From: J054 sp963850255
GTDB lineage: Bacteria; Pseudomonadota; Gammaproteobacteria; Steroidobacterales; GCA-2729495
DNA length: 64,000 bases
Assembly: GCA_963850255.1 (NCBI GenBank)
Contig: CAWKLL010000044.1
Coordinates: 1 to 64,000 of the forward strand
Direction: 5' to 3'
Below are positions 43,086-51,447 of the stretch, piece after piece. The translations under genes were made by a program, and so were the position numbers. Under the pieces are notes generated by a model. That model saw only the letters and a program-made list of their open reading frames with translations. It did no database searches and was not told the DNA's origin. Numbering within the stretch: the first letter of the stretch is position 1; every line of letters starts with the position of its first letter.

Positions 43086-44171
43086 ATGACCAACTCCACG
43101 TTATCTCTGCGGCGTATCTTTCGCTGCTCCGCCCGGCTAGCCGGCGTGCTGTTGTTGCTGTCGGCCATGGGCCTGGCATCGGCCGCGCAGGTGGTCGATC
43201 TGCATTCAGCCGAGGTGGATCAGCCCACCGGGAGCCGTGGGCTTGAGCAGGCTTTTGCAGCCGCCCTGGCCCAGGTTGTGGTCAAAGTTACCGGGCAGCG
43301 ATTAGCGGCTATCGAATCGCGGCTGCCGCTGCTGGGTGACCCGGCCGCCATGGTTGAGCAGTATCGCGGGGTCGCACCCGGGCGGCTGAGCGTAGGCTTC
43401 GATGCCGTGGCCCTGCGCAAAGCGCTGGATGCTGCGGAGCTGCCAGTCTGGAGCGAAGAACGCCCGGCCACGCTGATCTGGCTGGCGGTAGATGCCGGTC
43501 GCGGACAGCGGACTATTGTTGCCGCAGCCGAAGAAGATGCCCGGCCGGCAGCCCGCAATATCGTGTTACGGAAGGAGCAGGCTGCCGCCAGGACCTTGCT
43601 GCTGGATGCGGCGAACTCGCGCGGTTTGCCTGTGATCTTGCCGCTGGTCGATGGTGAAGATCTTAGCCAGGTAAATTTTGCTGATCTGTGGGGCGATTTC
43701 ACCGATCCGGTGCTGGAAGCTTCGCGCCGCTACCGTGCTGATGCCGTGCTGATTGGGCGCGCACGGGGCGCCGATCCGGCGAGTTCACGCGTGCGCTGGT
43801 CGCTGCTGCTGGGTAATCAGCGCCTGGACTGGAACGGAACAGTTGCCTCAGGGCCAGAAGAAGCGGCTGATCGCCTGGCTGCGCAACTGGCGGCCGGGCC
43901 CGGGGCCGCGCGCGCGCTGGTGGTGGCCGTCGACGGTGTGGTCGATCTGGCTACTTACGGCAACATCACTCGATACCTGTCCGGACTTAGCAATGTTGAA
44001 CTCTGCGAAGTGCGCGAGGTTGACGGTCAGCGGGTCGTCTATAGTCTGACCGTGCGCGGCGATGCGAACCAGTTGATGCGAGTCATTGCATTGCAGCGTC
44101 TGCTGCAACCGGTGGACGCGCCCCTGGGAAGCGTCGGCACCGATTTGAATTACCTGGTCATCGGCGGTTAA
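43086..44171 (+). CDS. DUF2066 domain exported protein
   Basis: A 361-residue protein with an N-terminal signal sequence (hydrophobic segment about 18-33, cut after ASA). The DUF2066 region spans most of the mature part, with VVVKVTGQR and the periodic RYRADAVLIGR segment. The domain is found in gammaproteobacteria between purM and a CDP-alcohol transferase plus hda, as here. No function is established; export suggests an envelope role. A TATAAT box lies seven bases before the start, so the mRNA may be leaderless. Confidence 0.88.
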   Translation: MTNSTLSLRRIFRCSARLAGVLLLLSAMGLASAAQVVDLHSAEVDQPTGSRGLEQAFAAALAQVVVKVTGQRLAAIESRLPLLGDPAAMVEQYRGVAPGRLSVGFDAVALRKALDAAELPVWSEERPATLIWLAVDAGRGQRTIVAAAEEDARPAARNIVLRKEQAAARTLLLDAANSRGLPVILPLVDGEDLSQVNFADLWGDFTDPVLEASRRYRADAVLIGRARGADPASSRVRWSLLLGNQRLDWNGTVASGPEEAADRLAAQLAAGPGAARALVVAVDGVVDLATYGNITRYLSGLSNVELCEVREVDGQRVVYSLTVRGDANQLMRVIALQRLLQPVDAPLGSVGTDLNYLVIGG

Positions 44172-44180
44172 GCGCTGCCC

Positions 44181-44747
44181 GTGCAAATGTTCAAACTCGC
44201 GCATATCCCGAACGCGATCTGCTTCCTGCGGATTCTGCTGATCGTGCCGATTCTCTGGTGTTTGCTGACCGGGCGTTTCGCCAGCGGGTTGTTGCTGATT
44301 TTACTGGCGGGATTTTCCGATGGTCTCGATGGCTTTCTGGCCAAGCGCTTCGGCTGGCGAACCCGGCTGGGGGGCATCCTGGATCCCTTCGCCGACAAAC
44401 TTTTACTGATGTCCGTATTTTTGGCGCTGACCTGGCTGGGCCTGACGCCCCTGTGGCTGACTGCCGTGGTATTCGGTCGTGATCTGATGATCATCATCGG
44501 TGCCCTGGCTTATAACTACCTGGTGGGCGAAGTACAGCCCCAGCCGACCCGCATCAGCAAACTCAATACGGCTTTGCAGTTGCTTTACGTGTTGCTGGTG
44601 TTGTCGCAGGCTGCGGCCGACTTGCCCTTGCAAATTGCCATCACCCTGGTCGGTGCCGGGGTGCTGGTAACCAGTATTGTTTCGGGTATCGATTACCTGT
44701 TGACCTGGGGAGGTCGGGCGCGTATTGAGCGTGCCGGCCAGTCTTGA
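44181..44747 (+). CDS. CDP-alcohol phosphatidyltransferase family protein
   Basis: A 188-residue integral membrane enzyme. The catalytic motif DGxxDGxxA(R/K)...GxxxDxxxD is present as SDGLDGFLAKRFG followed by LGGILDPFADK, with Lys where Arg is common. About six helices follow. Such enzymes make phosphatidylglycerol phosphate, cardiolipin or phosphatidylserine; this gammaproteobacterial position before hda usually holds a PgsA-like paralogue of undefined substrate. The start is GTG 44181 or ATG 44187. The hda ATG overlaps its stop by one base. Confidence 0.85.
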   Translation: MQMFKLAHIPNAICFLRILLIVPILWCLLTGRFASGLLLILLAGFSDGLDGFLAKRFGWRTRLGGILDPFADKLLLMSVFLALTWLGLTPLWLTAVVFGRDLMIIIGALAYNYLVGEVQPQPTRISKLNTALQLLYVLLVLSQAAADLPLQIAITLVGAGVLVTSIVSGIDYLLTWGGRARIERAGQS

Positions 44748-45475
44748 TGCAACAGTTACCCTTACAGGTTGGTCCGGCTGATCATGCCGTGTTCGGCAAC
44801 TTTACCGCGGGTCCGAATGGCGCACTTCTGCATGCCTTGCAGGAAATAGCCACGCTGCGACAGCGCGCCTTGTTATGGATGTGGGGGCCCGCCAAGACGG
44901 GTCGCAGTCACCTGTTGCAGGCTTGTGTGGCAGCGGCGGACGATGCCCGGCAGCGCGCCGCCTATCTGCCGCTGGCGGCCGGCCTCGAACTACCGGCGGC
45001 CGCGCTGGAGGAATTTGCCGGGCTCGACCTGGTATGCATAGACGATGTCACCAGCGTGGCCGGCGACGCAGACTGGGAACGCGGCTTGTTTCAACTCTAC
45101 GAAGGACTGCGCGTACGCGGCGCGCGGCTAGTAGTGGCTGCCGACCGCGCACCATTGCATGCCGGTTTTGCCTTGCCGGACCTGGTGTCGCGTTTCAGTT
45201 CCGGCGCGACTTTCCGGGTCAAACCGTTAAGCGATGGTGAGAAACTTGAGGCTCTGCGCCACCGTGCCCAGTGGCGCGGCCTGGAACTGCCCGAGGAAAC
45301 GGCGCACTACCTGCTGACCCGGGTCGATCGGGATGCCGGTGCTTTGTTCGCCTTGTTGCAGGACCTGGATCACGAGGCGCTGGTGGCGCAGAAGCGCCTG
45401 ACGGTGCCGTTTGTAAAACAGGTGTTGAACCGGCGGGCCGGCGGCCAGCCCGGCGCGCTTAGCGTCTCAGGCTGA
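44747..45475 (+). CDS. hda: DnaA regulatory inactivator Hda
   Basis: A 242-residue AAA+ protein resembling the ATPase part of DnaA. The N-terminus QQLPLQV is a beta-clamp-binding motif, needed for regulatory inactivation of DnaA. The Walker A position reads GPAKTGRSHL and Walker B LVCIDDV, typical of Hda. It stimulates ATP hydrolysis by DnaA after replication starts. The start ATG overlaps the stop of the preceding gene. It overlaps the convergent DUF2069 gene by 17 bases. Confidence 0.92.
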   Translation: MQQLPLQVGPADHAVFGNFTAGPNGALLHALQEIATLRQRALLWMWGPAKTGRSHLLQACVAAADDARQRAAYLPLAAGLELPAAALEEFAGLDLVCIDDVTSVAGDADWERGLFQLYEGLRVRGARLVVAADRAPLHAGFALPDLVSRFSSGATFRVKPLSDGEKLEALRHRAQWRGLELPEETAHYLLTRVDRDAGALFALLQDLDHEALVAQKRLTVPFVKQVLNRRAGGQPGALSVSG

Positions 45476-45785
45476 ATCCCATGCAGCGGGTCCAGTACAG
45501 GGCCGCAAAGCAGGCGAGCGCGCTGCCGATGGATAACAGCAGGCCAACCAGCGGTGTGGCTGGTCCGGCGAGCAGATTCATCACGCCGATGCCCAGGTAG
45601 GGAATCATTAGCGTTGCGACCCAGCCGCCCCAGCGCGGTCGCGGGCGCAGGCCGTTAAGGAACAGGATGGCCAGGGGTAGGGCGGCGAACCAATGCCAGG
45701 CTTGCAGCGGTGGCCACAAAATCAATGCCAGCATCAGCGCCAGCGCCGCCAGGGTCAGCGCCTGTGAAACCCTGGCAAGCTTCAA
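45459..45785 (-). CDS. DUF2069 membrane protein
   Basis: A 108-residue protein with four predicted membrane helices (about 9-27, 31-47, 58-74, 78-97) and a short basic C-terminus (FSLRR). It matches the DUF2069 family, uncharacterised inner-membrane proteins usually encoded beside wrbA and arsC, as here. It begins within the last four bases of wrbA on the same strand. Confidence 0.85.
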   Translation of the reverse strand: MKLARVSQALTLAALALMLALILWPPLQAWHWFAALPLAILFLNGLRPRPRWGGWVATLMIPYLGIGVMNLLAGPATPLVGLLLSIGSALACFAALYWTRCMGFSLRR

Positions 45786-46387
45786 GGTCGATCCCAGCCC
45801 TGCAGACGCAGCGCAGCCTCGGCCACGCGCCTGCCGAGGGTCCGCGCAACGGCGATTTCGTCTTCGCTGAGTTCGCCGGCCTGTCCCGAGAAGGTGACAT
45901 GGCTGGCGCCATAAGGGGTACCGCCCGTGCGGGTCTCATTCAATGCGGCCTCGGAGTAGGGCACGCCGACCAGCAGCATGCCGTGATGTAACAGCGGCAG
46001 CGCCATGCTCAGCAGCGTAGTTTCCTGACCGCCATGCAGGCTGCTGGTGGAGGTAAACAGTCCGGCCGGTTTGCCGCAAAGATCTGCACCCAGCCAGTTG
46101 GCGCTGGTGCCGTCAATAAAATACTTCAGTGCTGCCGCCATGTTGCCGAAGCGCGTCGGACTGCCAAGGATCAATCCGTCGCATTCCACCAGGTCCTGAT
46201 TGGTCGCGTAGGGCGCGCCTTCGTCCGGCACTTCGGGCAGGCTCGCCGTGGTATCCGGCGATACTGAGGGCACGCTGCGCAGGCGTGCGGAGACATTGGC
46301 CACGGCGTTTACGCCGCGTGCCACCTGGCGCGCCAGCTTGGCTGTGCTGCCGTGGCGTGAATAATAGAGAACCAGTACTTCGGTCAT
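45782..46387 (-). CDS. wrbA: NAD(P)H:quinone oxidoreductase, WrbA type
   Basis: A 201-residue flavodoxin-fold protein that reduces quinones by two electrons. The FMN phosphate loop is LYYSRHGSTAKLA near residues 6-18, with GSPTRFGNMAAALKYFID and STSSLHGGQETTLLS as the other FMN contacts. It stands between arsC and DUF2069 on the same strand, with two-base spacing to arsC, so the three genes are probably one operon. Confidence 0.93.
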   Translation of the reverse strand: MTEVLVLYYSRHGSTAKLARQVARGVNAVANVSARLRSVPSVSPDTTASLPEVPDEGAPYATNQDLVECDGLILGSPTRFGNMAAALKYFIDGTSANWLGADLCGKPAGLFTSTSSLHGGQETTLLSMALPLLHHGMLLVGVPYSEAALNETRTGGTPYGASHVTFSGQAGELSEDEIAVARTLGRRVAEAALRLQGWDRP

Positions 46388-46389
46388 GC

Positions 46390-46731
46390 CTACACTATCT
46401 CCAGAACATTTTCGGGCGGCCGCCCAAGGCGTGCCTGTGCGCCCACTACGACGATCGGTCGTTGCAGTACGCGTGGATGCCGCGCCAGCCAGGCACAGCG
46501 TTCTGTCTCGTTCATGTTTGTTAGCAACTCCCGCTGTTCGCGGTATTCAGGTTCGTTGTGACGCATCAGGTCCAGCACTGGCAGGCCAAGTTTTTCAGTC
46601 AGTTTCTGCACAGTTTCGGCGTTGGGCGGATGCCTGAGATAGTCGATAATCTCGGGTGTATAACCGCGGCCTTTCAGCAGTTCCAGAGTCTGTCGCGACT
46701 TTGAACAGCGTGGATTGTGATAGATCTGCAT
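46390..46731 (-). CDS. arsC: Arsenate reductase, glutaredoxin-coupled type
   Basis: A 113-residue ArsC/Spx-superfamily protein with a thioredoxin fold. The catalytic cysteine is in NPRCSKSRQTL near residue 9; Arg residues in the RPIVV segment near 91 bind arsenate. The family reduces arsenate with glutathione and glutaredoxin; many members of this genomic position have unproven substrates. It is a different fold from the arsC at 15399. Confidence 0.85.
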   Translation of the reverse strand: MQIYHNPRCSKSRQTLELLKGRGYTPEIIDYLRHPPNAETVQKLTEKLGLPVLDLMRHNEPEYREQRELLTNMNETERCAWLARHPRVLQRPIVVVGAQARLGRPPENVLEIV

Positions 46732-46924
46732 ATTCCTGCCCAGGAGTGCCCAGGCGCAATTGTAGCGTGCAACTGACGTTTGCAGGCCTGGCGTGGATTT
46801 GCGTGTGGTGCAATTGCCAAAGATAAAGCCTCTATTTTTGCGCGCCTGGGCTTGCTTGACCCTTACCGAAGCGATTGCTAGCTTGCTTGATCAGGTAACG
46901 TCCTACCGCTTAGTTGAGTCTTTT
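46732..46924 (+). other. Intergenic region with a promoter for the DUF4398 gene
   Basis: 193 bases between divergent genes. It holds an inverted pair GCAATTG at 46755 and 46811 regions, an AT-rich patch at about 46820-46840 and a promoter-like TTGACC / TAGCTT pair. No gene seen. Confidence 0.3.
46856..46884 (+). promoter_or_regulatory. Candidate sigma-70 promoter for the DUF4398 gene
   Basis: TTGACC (46856-46861) and an extended -10 TGCTAGCTT (hexamer TAGCTT 46879-46884) are separated by 17 bases. This is the best two-part match in the window and lies 40 bases before the GTG start at 46925. Confidence 0.45.
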
Positions 46925-47236
46925 GTGAACCGAAAATTTTCAGCGCTTGCCAGCATGCTGCTATTGGTCCTGCTGTCGGCCTGCGCCACCGCGCCGCCGG
47001 TGCAGGAGATGAGCGATGCGCGCCAGGCGATCGCGGCTGCGCGCCAGGCCGGCGCGGAGAGTCATGCCGCGGTCAAGTTGCAGGAAGCGGAATTGATGCT
47101 GGAGAGTGCTGAGAATTATCTGCAGACGGGTAGTTCGAATGGCTATTGGTCCGCGCGCCGCGCCGCGCTGAGTGCAAAAGACACCGCCCTGGACGCGCTG
47201 CTGGTGAGTCGTGGCGTGACCAATCCCGATCCCTGA
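46925..47236 (+). CDS. DUF4398 small lipoprotein
   Basis: A 103-residue lipoprotein. The signal ends in LVLLSAC, a lipobox, with mature Cys near residue 19; the rest is a helical region of Ala, Gln and Glu-rich repeats (ARQAIAAARQAGAESH) matching DUF4398, often found in OmpA-linked envelope proteins. GTG 46925 puts the signal at the N-terminus; a frame opening at 46793 would add 44 unsupported residues and cover the promoter. The acylphosphatase gene starts one base after its stop. Confidence 0.8.
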   Translation: MNRKFSALASMLLLVLLSACATAPPVQEMSDARQAIAAARQAGAESHAAVKLQEAELMLESAENYLQTGSSNGYWSARRAALSAKDTALDALLVSRGVTNPDP

Positions 47237-47237
47237 G

Positions 47238-47534
47238 TTGCCGGCGACTTTGACCGCTTCCATTTGCGCGCGCTTTTTTGTTGCCGGTCGGGTGCAAGGT
47301 GTTTTCTTTCGCGCCAGCTGTGCACAGGAAGCCCGTCGCCTGGGGATTTGTGGTTGGGCCAAAAACCTCAGCGACGGACGCGTGGAAGTGCTGGCCAGCG
47401 GCCCCGTCAAAGCAGTCGACGACCTCGCGCGCTGGCTCTCTCACGGACCACCGCTGGCGAATGTGCAAAACATTGAAAGGCATGCGGAAGATCTGGCCAT
47501 TGCCGCCCGCTTGTCCGACTTTCGCGTTGCTTGA
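47238..47534 (+). CDS. acyP: Acylphosphatase
   Basis: A 98-residue enzyme hydrolysing acyl phosphates. ARFFVAGRVQGVFFRAS carries the phosphate-binding loop with the catalytic Arg, and GWAKNLSDGRVEVLASG carries the catalytic Asn. The start is TTG 47238 or TTG 47250; both follow the preceding gene closely and I cannot decide between them. Confidence 0.9.
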   Translation: MPATLTASICARFFVAGRVQGVFFRASCAQEARRLGICGWAKNLSDGRVEVLASGPVKAVDDLARWLSHGPPLANVQNIERHAEDLAIAARLSDFRVA

Positions 47535-47551
47535 GTAACGTTCGGTAATAC

Positions 47552-48166
47552 CTACTGGCGAAACCAGCGCGAGCGCAGTCGCTCGAGTACTTTCTCCGGA
47601 TAGCGGCGACTGCCAAGACTGCCGTTGTAACGTCCCAGGGCACGGATCCAGTCGCCTGATTCCATGTCGTAGTAATAACGCAAGATCGTGCAGCCCATGC
47701 GCAGGTTGGTTTCAATATTAACCAGCCGGTCGTCGGGCCGGCCGATCTCTTCCAGCCAGAAGGGCATCACTTGCATGAGTCCCTGGGCACCGGCGACGGA
47801 TACGGCATAGGCGTCAAAAGCGCTCTCGATGTCGATCACGGCCAGCACCATCTCAGGTGGCAGCTCCACCCGGGTGGCTTCCCAATGCACCTGCTTAAGA
47901 ATGCGCACCCGTTCCTGCGGATCTTTAACCTGGTTTCCCAGCCGTAAGGCCATGTCCGTCAACCAGACCTGGGCATCAAAGCGATCGGGGAAACTCTTGC
48001 TCCGCTGCATGGCCTCGAGCAGCAGCTCCTTCAGGGCCGGGTCCGGGGTGCACCAGACCGGCAAGGGACTGGTCAGCAAGACAGCCGCCAGCAGCCATTG
48101 GCGGCGCGTCAGCCTAGCTGTCCCGGGTCGCCTGGATGCGTTGGCGTAAAATTCCGACTGCATCAT
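47552..48166 (-). CDS. Lytic transglycosylase, SLT family
   Basis: A 204-residue periplasmic murein hydrolase. A signal with twin Arg (LTRRQWLLAAVLLTS) spans about 20-40. The transglycosylase domain has the catalytic Glu in IDIESAFDAYAVS followed by AGAQGLMQVMP, and the C-terminal ALGRYNGSLG. It cleaves peptidoglycan between MurNAc and GlcNAc. Its 5' end overlaps the proS 3' end by about 50 bases on the same strand; a later start inside is possible. Confidence 0.88.
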   Translation of the reverse strand: MMQSEFYANASRRPGTARLTRRQWLLAAVLLTSPLPVWCTPDPALKELLLEAMQRSKSFPDRFDAQVWLTDMALRLGNQVKDPQERVRILKQVHWEATRVELPPEMVLAVIDIESAFDAYAVSVAGAQGLMQVMPFWLEEIGRPDDRLVNIETNLRMGCTILRYYYDMESGDWIRALGRYNGSLGSRRYPEKVLERLRSRWFRQ

Positions 48167-49835
48167 CTATGTCCAGTTGTTCCTCTAAGCCGCTGCGCCG
48201 TGATCGATACTCTAGCTGACCGGCCTTCAGGCCGCGCTCGCCAAGGACCAGCCGATGGGGAATGCCAAGCAGGTCCGCATCGGCGAACTTCACGCCAGGT
48301 CTTGCATCGCGATCATCTAAAAGCACCTCGAGGCCTGCCGCCTGCAGATCTTCGTAGACCTGGTTAACCGCCTGTGTGACGGCTGGCGCATTCTTGGGGT
48401 TTAGTTCTAACAGAACGACCTGGAAAGGCGCCATGGGTTCTGGCCAGATAATGCCCTGCTCATCGTGGTTCTGCTCGATGGCCGCAGCAACGATGCGGGA
48501 TACGCCGATACCGTAGCAGCCCATCAGCATGGGCACTTTGCGACCATTCTGGTCGAGCACCGTGGCGTCCATGCTGCGGGTGTATTTGTCGCCCAGTTGA
48601 AAAATATGTCCCACCTCGATACCGCGTGCGATAGCCAGTTTACCGCCGCCGTTAGGGCTCGGGTCGCCGTCGACAACATTGCGAAGGTCGGCCGCCTGCG
48701 CCAGCGGCAGGTCGCGCTGCCAGTTTACGCCGCGCAGATGCGTGTCATCGGCGTTAGCGCCACAGACAAAATCAGCCAGCGCCAGCGCGCTGTGGTCGGC
48801 GATCAGCGGGATACCAACTTCCACCGGGCCGACAAAGCCAGGCGTGCAACCCAGTGCGGCGACGATTTCCTCGCTGCTGGCCAGGCGCAGGGGACTGGCC
48901 ACTGCCTCCAGGCCGGCCGCCTTTACCGCATTCAATTCATGGTCGCCCCGCAGGGCCAAGGCAACCAGTCCCGCTTCGGCGCCGGCGACGATCAAGGTTT
49001 TGATGCAGCGACTGGCAGGCAATTCAAAAAATTCACTGACCTGCTGCATGTTTCTGATTGCCGGCGTATCGACGCGGCTCATGGCTTCACCGGGCTCCGG
49101 GCGTTCGCCCGGCGGCGCCAGCGCCGCGGCCATTTCAACGTTAGCGGCATAGCCGTCATCCGCGCACCAGGCGATGGCATCTTCACCGGAGTCAGCCAGT
49201 ACATGAAACTCCTGCGAACGGGCGCCACCGATTTCACCGCTATCGGCTTCCACCGGTCGGAAGCCCAGGCCCAGGCGCGTGAATATCCGCGCGTAGGCCG
49301 CGGCCATGACCTGGTAGGTCTGCTCCAGAGAGTCCTGGTCAATATGAAAGGAGTAGGCGTCCTTCATCAGAAACTCACGCGCACGCATAACGCCGAAGCG
49401 CGGTCGAATCTCATCGCGAAATTTTGTCTGAATCTGGTAGTAATTGACCGGCAGCTGCTTGTAGCTCTGCAGCTCGCGCCGGGCGATGTCAGTGATAACT
49501 TCTTCGTGCGTTGGACCAAAGCAAAATTCACGCTCGTGCCGGTCGCGCATGCGCAGCAGCAGTGATCCGTAGATCTCCCAGCGACCGCTTTCCTGCCACA
49601 GCTCCGCGGGTTGCACCGCCGGCATCAGTAATTCCAGTGCGCCGGCGCGGTCCATTTCTTCGCGCACCACCTGTTCGACTTTGCGCAGAACCCGCAATCC
49701 CATGGGCATCCAGGTAAACAGTCCCGACGCCAGTCGGCGTAGCAGTCCGGCCCGCAGCATCAGCTGATGACTGATGATCTCTGCTTCGGCAGGGACTTCT
49801 TTGAAGGTGGTCAGGGGCAGTTGGCTCAGGCGCAT
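48114..49835 (-). CDS. proS: Prolyl-tRNA synthetase
   Basis: A 573-residue class II synthetase of the bacterial type, with an editing (INS) domain between motifs 2 and 3. Motif 1 includes LMPAVQPAELW; motif 2 FRDEIRPRFGVMRAREFLMKDAYSFH (seen around residues 138-165); motif 3 CYGIGVSRIVAAAIEQ near 445-460. A C-terminal anticodon-binding domain follows. ATG 49835 gives the standard start MRLSQLPLTT. It joins the lytic transglycosylase in one transcript. Confidence 0.96.
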   Translation of the reverse strand: MRLSQLPLTTFKEVPAEAEIISHQLMLRAGLLRRLASGLFTWMPMGLRVLRKVEQVVREEMDRAGALELLMPAVQPAELWQESGRWEIYGSLLLRMRDRHEREFCFGPTHEEVITDIARRELQSYKQLPVNYYQIQTKFRDEIRPRFGVMRAREFLMKDAYSFHIDQDSLEQTYQVMAAAYARIFTRLGLGFRPVEADSGEIGGARSQEFHVLADSGEDAIAWCADDGYAANVEMAAALAPPGERPEPGEAMSRVDTPAIRNMQQVSEFFELPASRCIKTLIVAGAEAGLVALALRGDHELNAVKAAGLEAVASPLRLASSEEIVAALGCTPGFVGPVEVGIPLIADHSALALADFVCGANADDTHLRGVNWQRDLPLAQAADLRNVVDGDPSPNGGGKLAIARGIEVGHIFQLGDKYTRSMDATVLDQNGRKVPMLMGCYGIGVSRIVAAAIEQNHDEQGIIWPEPMAPFQVVLLELNPKNAPAVTQAVNQVYEDLQAAGLEVLLDDRDARPGVKFADADLLGIPHRLVLGERGLKAGQLEYRSRRSGLEEQLDIDDAVGILRQRIQATRDS

Positions 49836-49949
49836 GGGTATTCCAGCTGGGCGATAAATCCGCCGCAATTCTAGAACCTCCTGCGCTGTCTCGCACGATT
49901 GTTACGTTTGCCGTTGACCGGCAGGGCTTCGAGAGGTTAGAACACGCGC

Positions 49950-50573
49950 ATGTCGGCTCTGGCCCACAATCGCTCCGTCGTTGCGCGGGAGGGCCTGATC
50001 TGGCTGTTCCTGATGCTTGTTATCGCCGTTGTGATCTATCGGCTGGGCGGCGGCTATTGGACCAGTTTGCCGCTGGGTATTTTTGTCGGGCTGTTTATGC
50101 TGTTCCGTGATCCCGCCCGGGATGTCCCGCCCTTGCCGCTGGGTGTGCTGGCGCCCGTAGACGGGCGCGTGCTGAGTGCCGAAGAGACAGCCACGGGTCC
50201 GATCAATGGGCGTTGGCAATGCGTGAGAATTCGCTGTAACCCCCTGGGTGCCTACACTGTGCGTGCGCCCATTGAAGGCGGCGTGCACTGCCTGACCGAA
50301 GCTATGTGCAGCGCCGGCATCGTAGACGGCTTGTGGTTGCGCAGCGAGGAAAACGACGATGTGATTCTGCTGTTTCCTGGCGCCATCCGTGCATTACGGC
50401 CACGGGCGTTTGTGCGTTTCGGCGAGCGCCTGGGGCAGGGGCAACGCTTTGCCTATTTGCGCCTGGCGCCCGTGGCCGAGGTTTATTTACCGGTTACGGC
50501 CCAATTGCGCGTCAGCGTGGGGCAACGCGTAGCGGCTGGCGTCAGCCCATTGGCAGACCTGAGGCGCAGCTAA
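49950..50573 (+). CDS. Phosphatidylserine decarboxylase-like protein lacking the cleavage serine
   Basis: A 207-residue membrane-anchored protein aligned with short (archaeal-type) phosphatidylserine decarboxylases: two N-terminal helices (about 14-32 and 38-52), FRDPARDVP, LAPVDGRV, the ENDDV segment and a C-terminal beta-rich part. In active enzymes the polypeptide cuts itself at a Gly-Ser just before the DLYLP strand; here that site reads LRLAPVAEVYLP, so Ala173-Pro174 replace Gly-Ser and no pyruvoyl group can form in the usual way. It lies 79 bases before pssA, a normal Psd partner. It could be a non-catalytic scaffold or have another activity. Confidence 0.75.
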   Translation: MSALAHNRSVVAREGLIWLFLMLVIAVVIYRLGGGYWTSLPLGIFVGLFMLFRDPARDVPPLPLGVLAPVDGRVLSAEETATGPINGRWQCVRIRCNPLGAYTVRAPIEGGVHCLTEAMCSAGIVDGLWLRSEENDDVILLFPGAIRALRPRAFVRFGERLGQGQRFAYLRLAPVAEVYLPVTAQLRVSVGQRVAAGVSPLADLRRS

Positions 50574-50652
50574 CTGCGGCAGAGGTCGGCCTGAGCGGAT
50601 GTTTTCGCGGGCTTTAGGTGGCAAACTGGCCACTCCCCAGCGCCGGACAGCC

Positions 50653-51444
50653 ATGGACGAACAACCGCCAAAAACCTCGTCGCCACGCCGCGGCGCGATA
50701 TACCTGCTTCCGAACCTGCTCACCACGGGCGCTCTGTTCGCTGGCTTTTACGCCATTATTGGCGCCATCGACGGCAACTATCAGCGCAGCGCCATTGCCC
50801 TGTTTATTGCTATGGCGCTGGATGGGCTGGATGGACGCATGGCGCGCCTGACGGGCACCGAGTCCGAATTCGGCAAGCAATACGACAGTCTCTCGGACCT
50901 GGTCGCGTTTGGATTGGCGCCGGCCCTGATCGTCTATCAATGGGGGCTGGTGCGCCTGGCCGAATACGGCTGGATCTGGGGCAAGCTGGGCTGGCTGGCA
51001 GCCTTTTTGTACGCGGTTTCGGCAGCGCTGCGTTTAGCCCGTTTCAACGTTGGCGAAAGCAACTCGGACGGACGCTTTTTCGAGGGACTGCCCAGCCCGT
51101 CGGCCGCCGGTCTGGTGGTCAGCATGGTCTGGCTGGGCACCGAGCTTGGCTGGTCCGGCAGCACCGCTCTGGCGTTGGCCTGTGCGCTTACCACGGCCGC
51201 CGGCGCGCTGATGGTTTCGCATCTGGCTTACTACAGCTTCAAGGAAGTCAGCCCGCGCGGCAAAATTTCCTTCACCTACGTGTTCGTAATTCCGTTGATC
51301 TTTGTGTTGATTGCGTTGAATCCGCCGGTGGTGATTTTTCTGATCGCCTGCAGTTACGCGGCTTCCGGTCCGGTAATAGCTGTCTGGCGCTGGCAGCGCC
51401 GTCGTGCGCGGCGCCGGGCCAGTGTCAAGCCCGGTGAAGTCTGA
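50653..51444 (+). CDS. pssA: CDP-diacylglycerol-serine O-phosphatidyltransferase
   Basis: A 263-residue membrane enzyme making phosphatidylserine. The CDP-alcohol transferase motif is ALDGLDGRMARLTGTESEFG followed by YDSLSD; several helices follow, with GLPSPSAAG and a basic C-terminus. ATG 50653 gives the usual N-terminus; an alternative ATG lies at 50599. With the preceding Psd-like protein it occupies the position of a PS/PE synthesis pair, although the neighbour lacks the catalytic site. Confidence 0.9.
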   Translation: MDEQPPKTSSPRRGAIYLLPNLLTTGALFAGFYAIIGAIDGNYQRSAIALFIAMALDGLDGRMARLTGTESEFGKQYDSLSDLVAFGLAPALIVYQWGLVRLAEYGWIWGKLGWLAAFLYAVSAALRLARFNVGESNSDGRFFEGLPSPSAAGLVVSMVWLGTELGWSGSTALALACALTTAAGALMVSHLAYYSFKEVSPRGKISFTYVFVIPLIFVLIALNPPVVIFLIACSYAASGPVIAVWRWQRRRARRRASVKPGEV

Positions 51445-51447
51445 GCG

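Noticed and set aside
46390..46731. Arsenic resistance operon
   Set aside because: Both arsC-like genes (15399 and 46390) stand without arsR, arsB or acr3 neighbours, so no resistance operon is claimed.
48465..49565. Plus-strand frame antisense to proS
   Set aside because: Shadow of the proS reading frame; no domain evidence.
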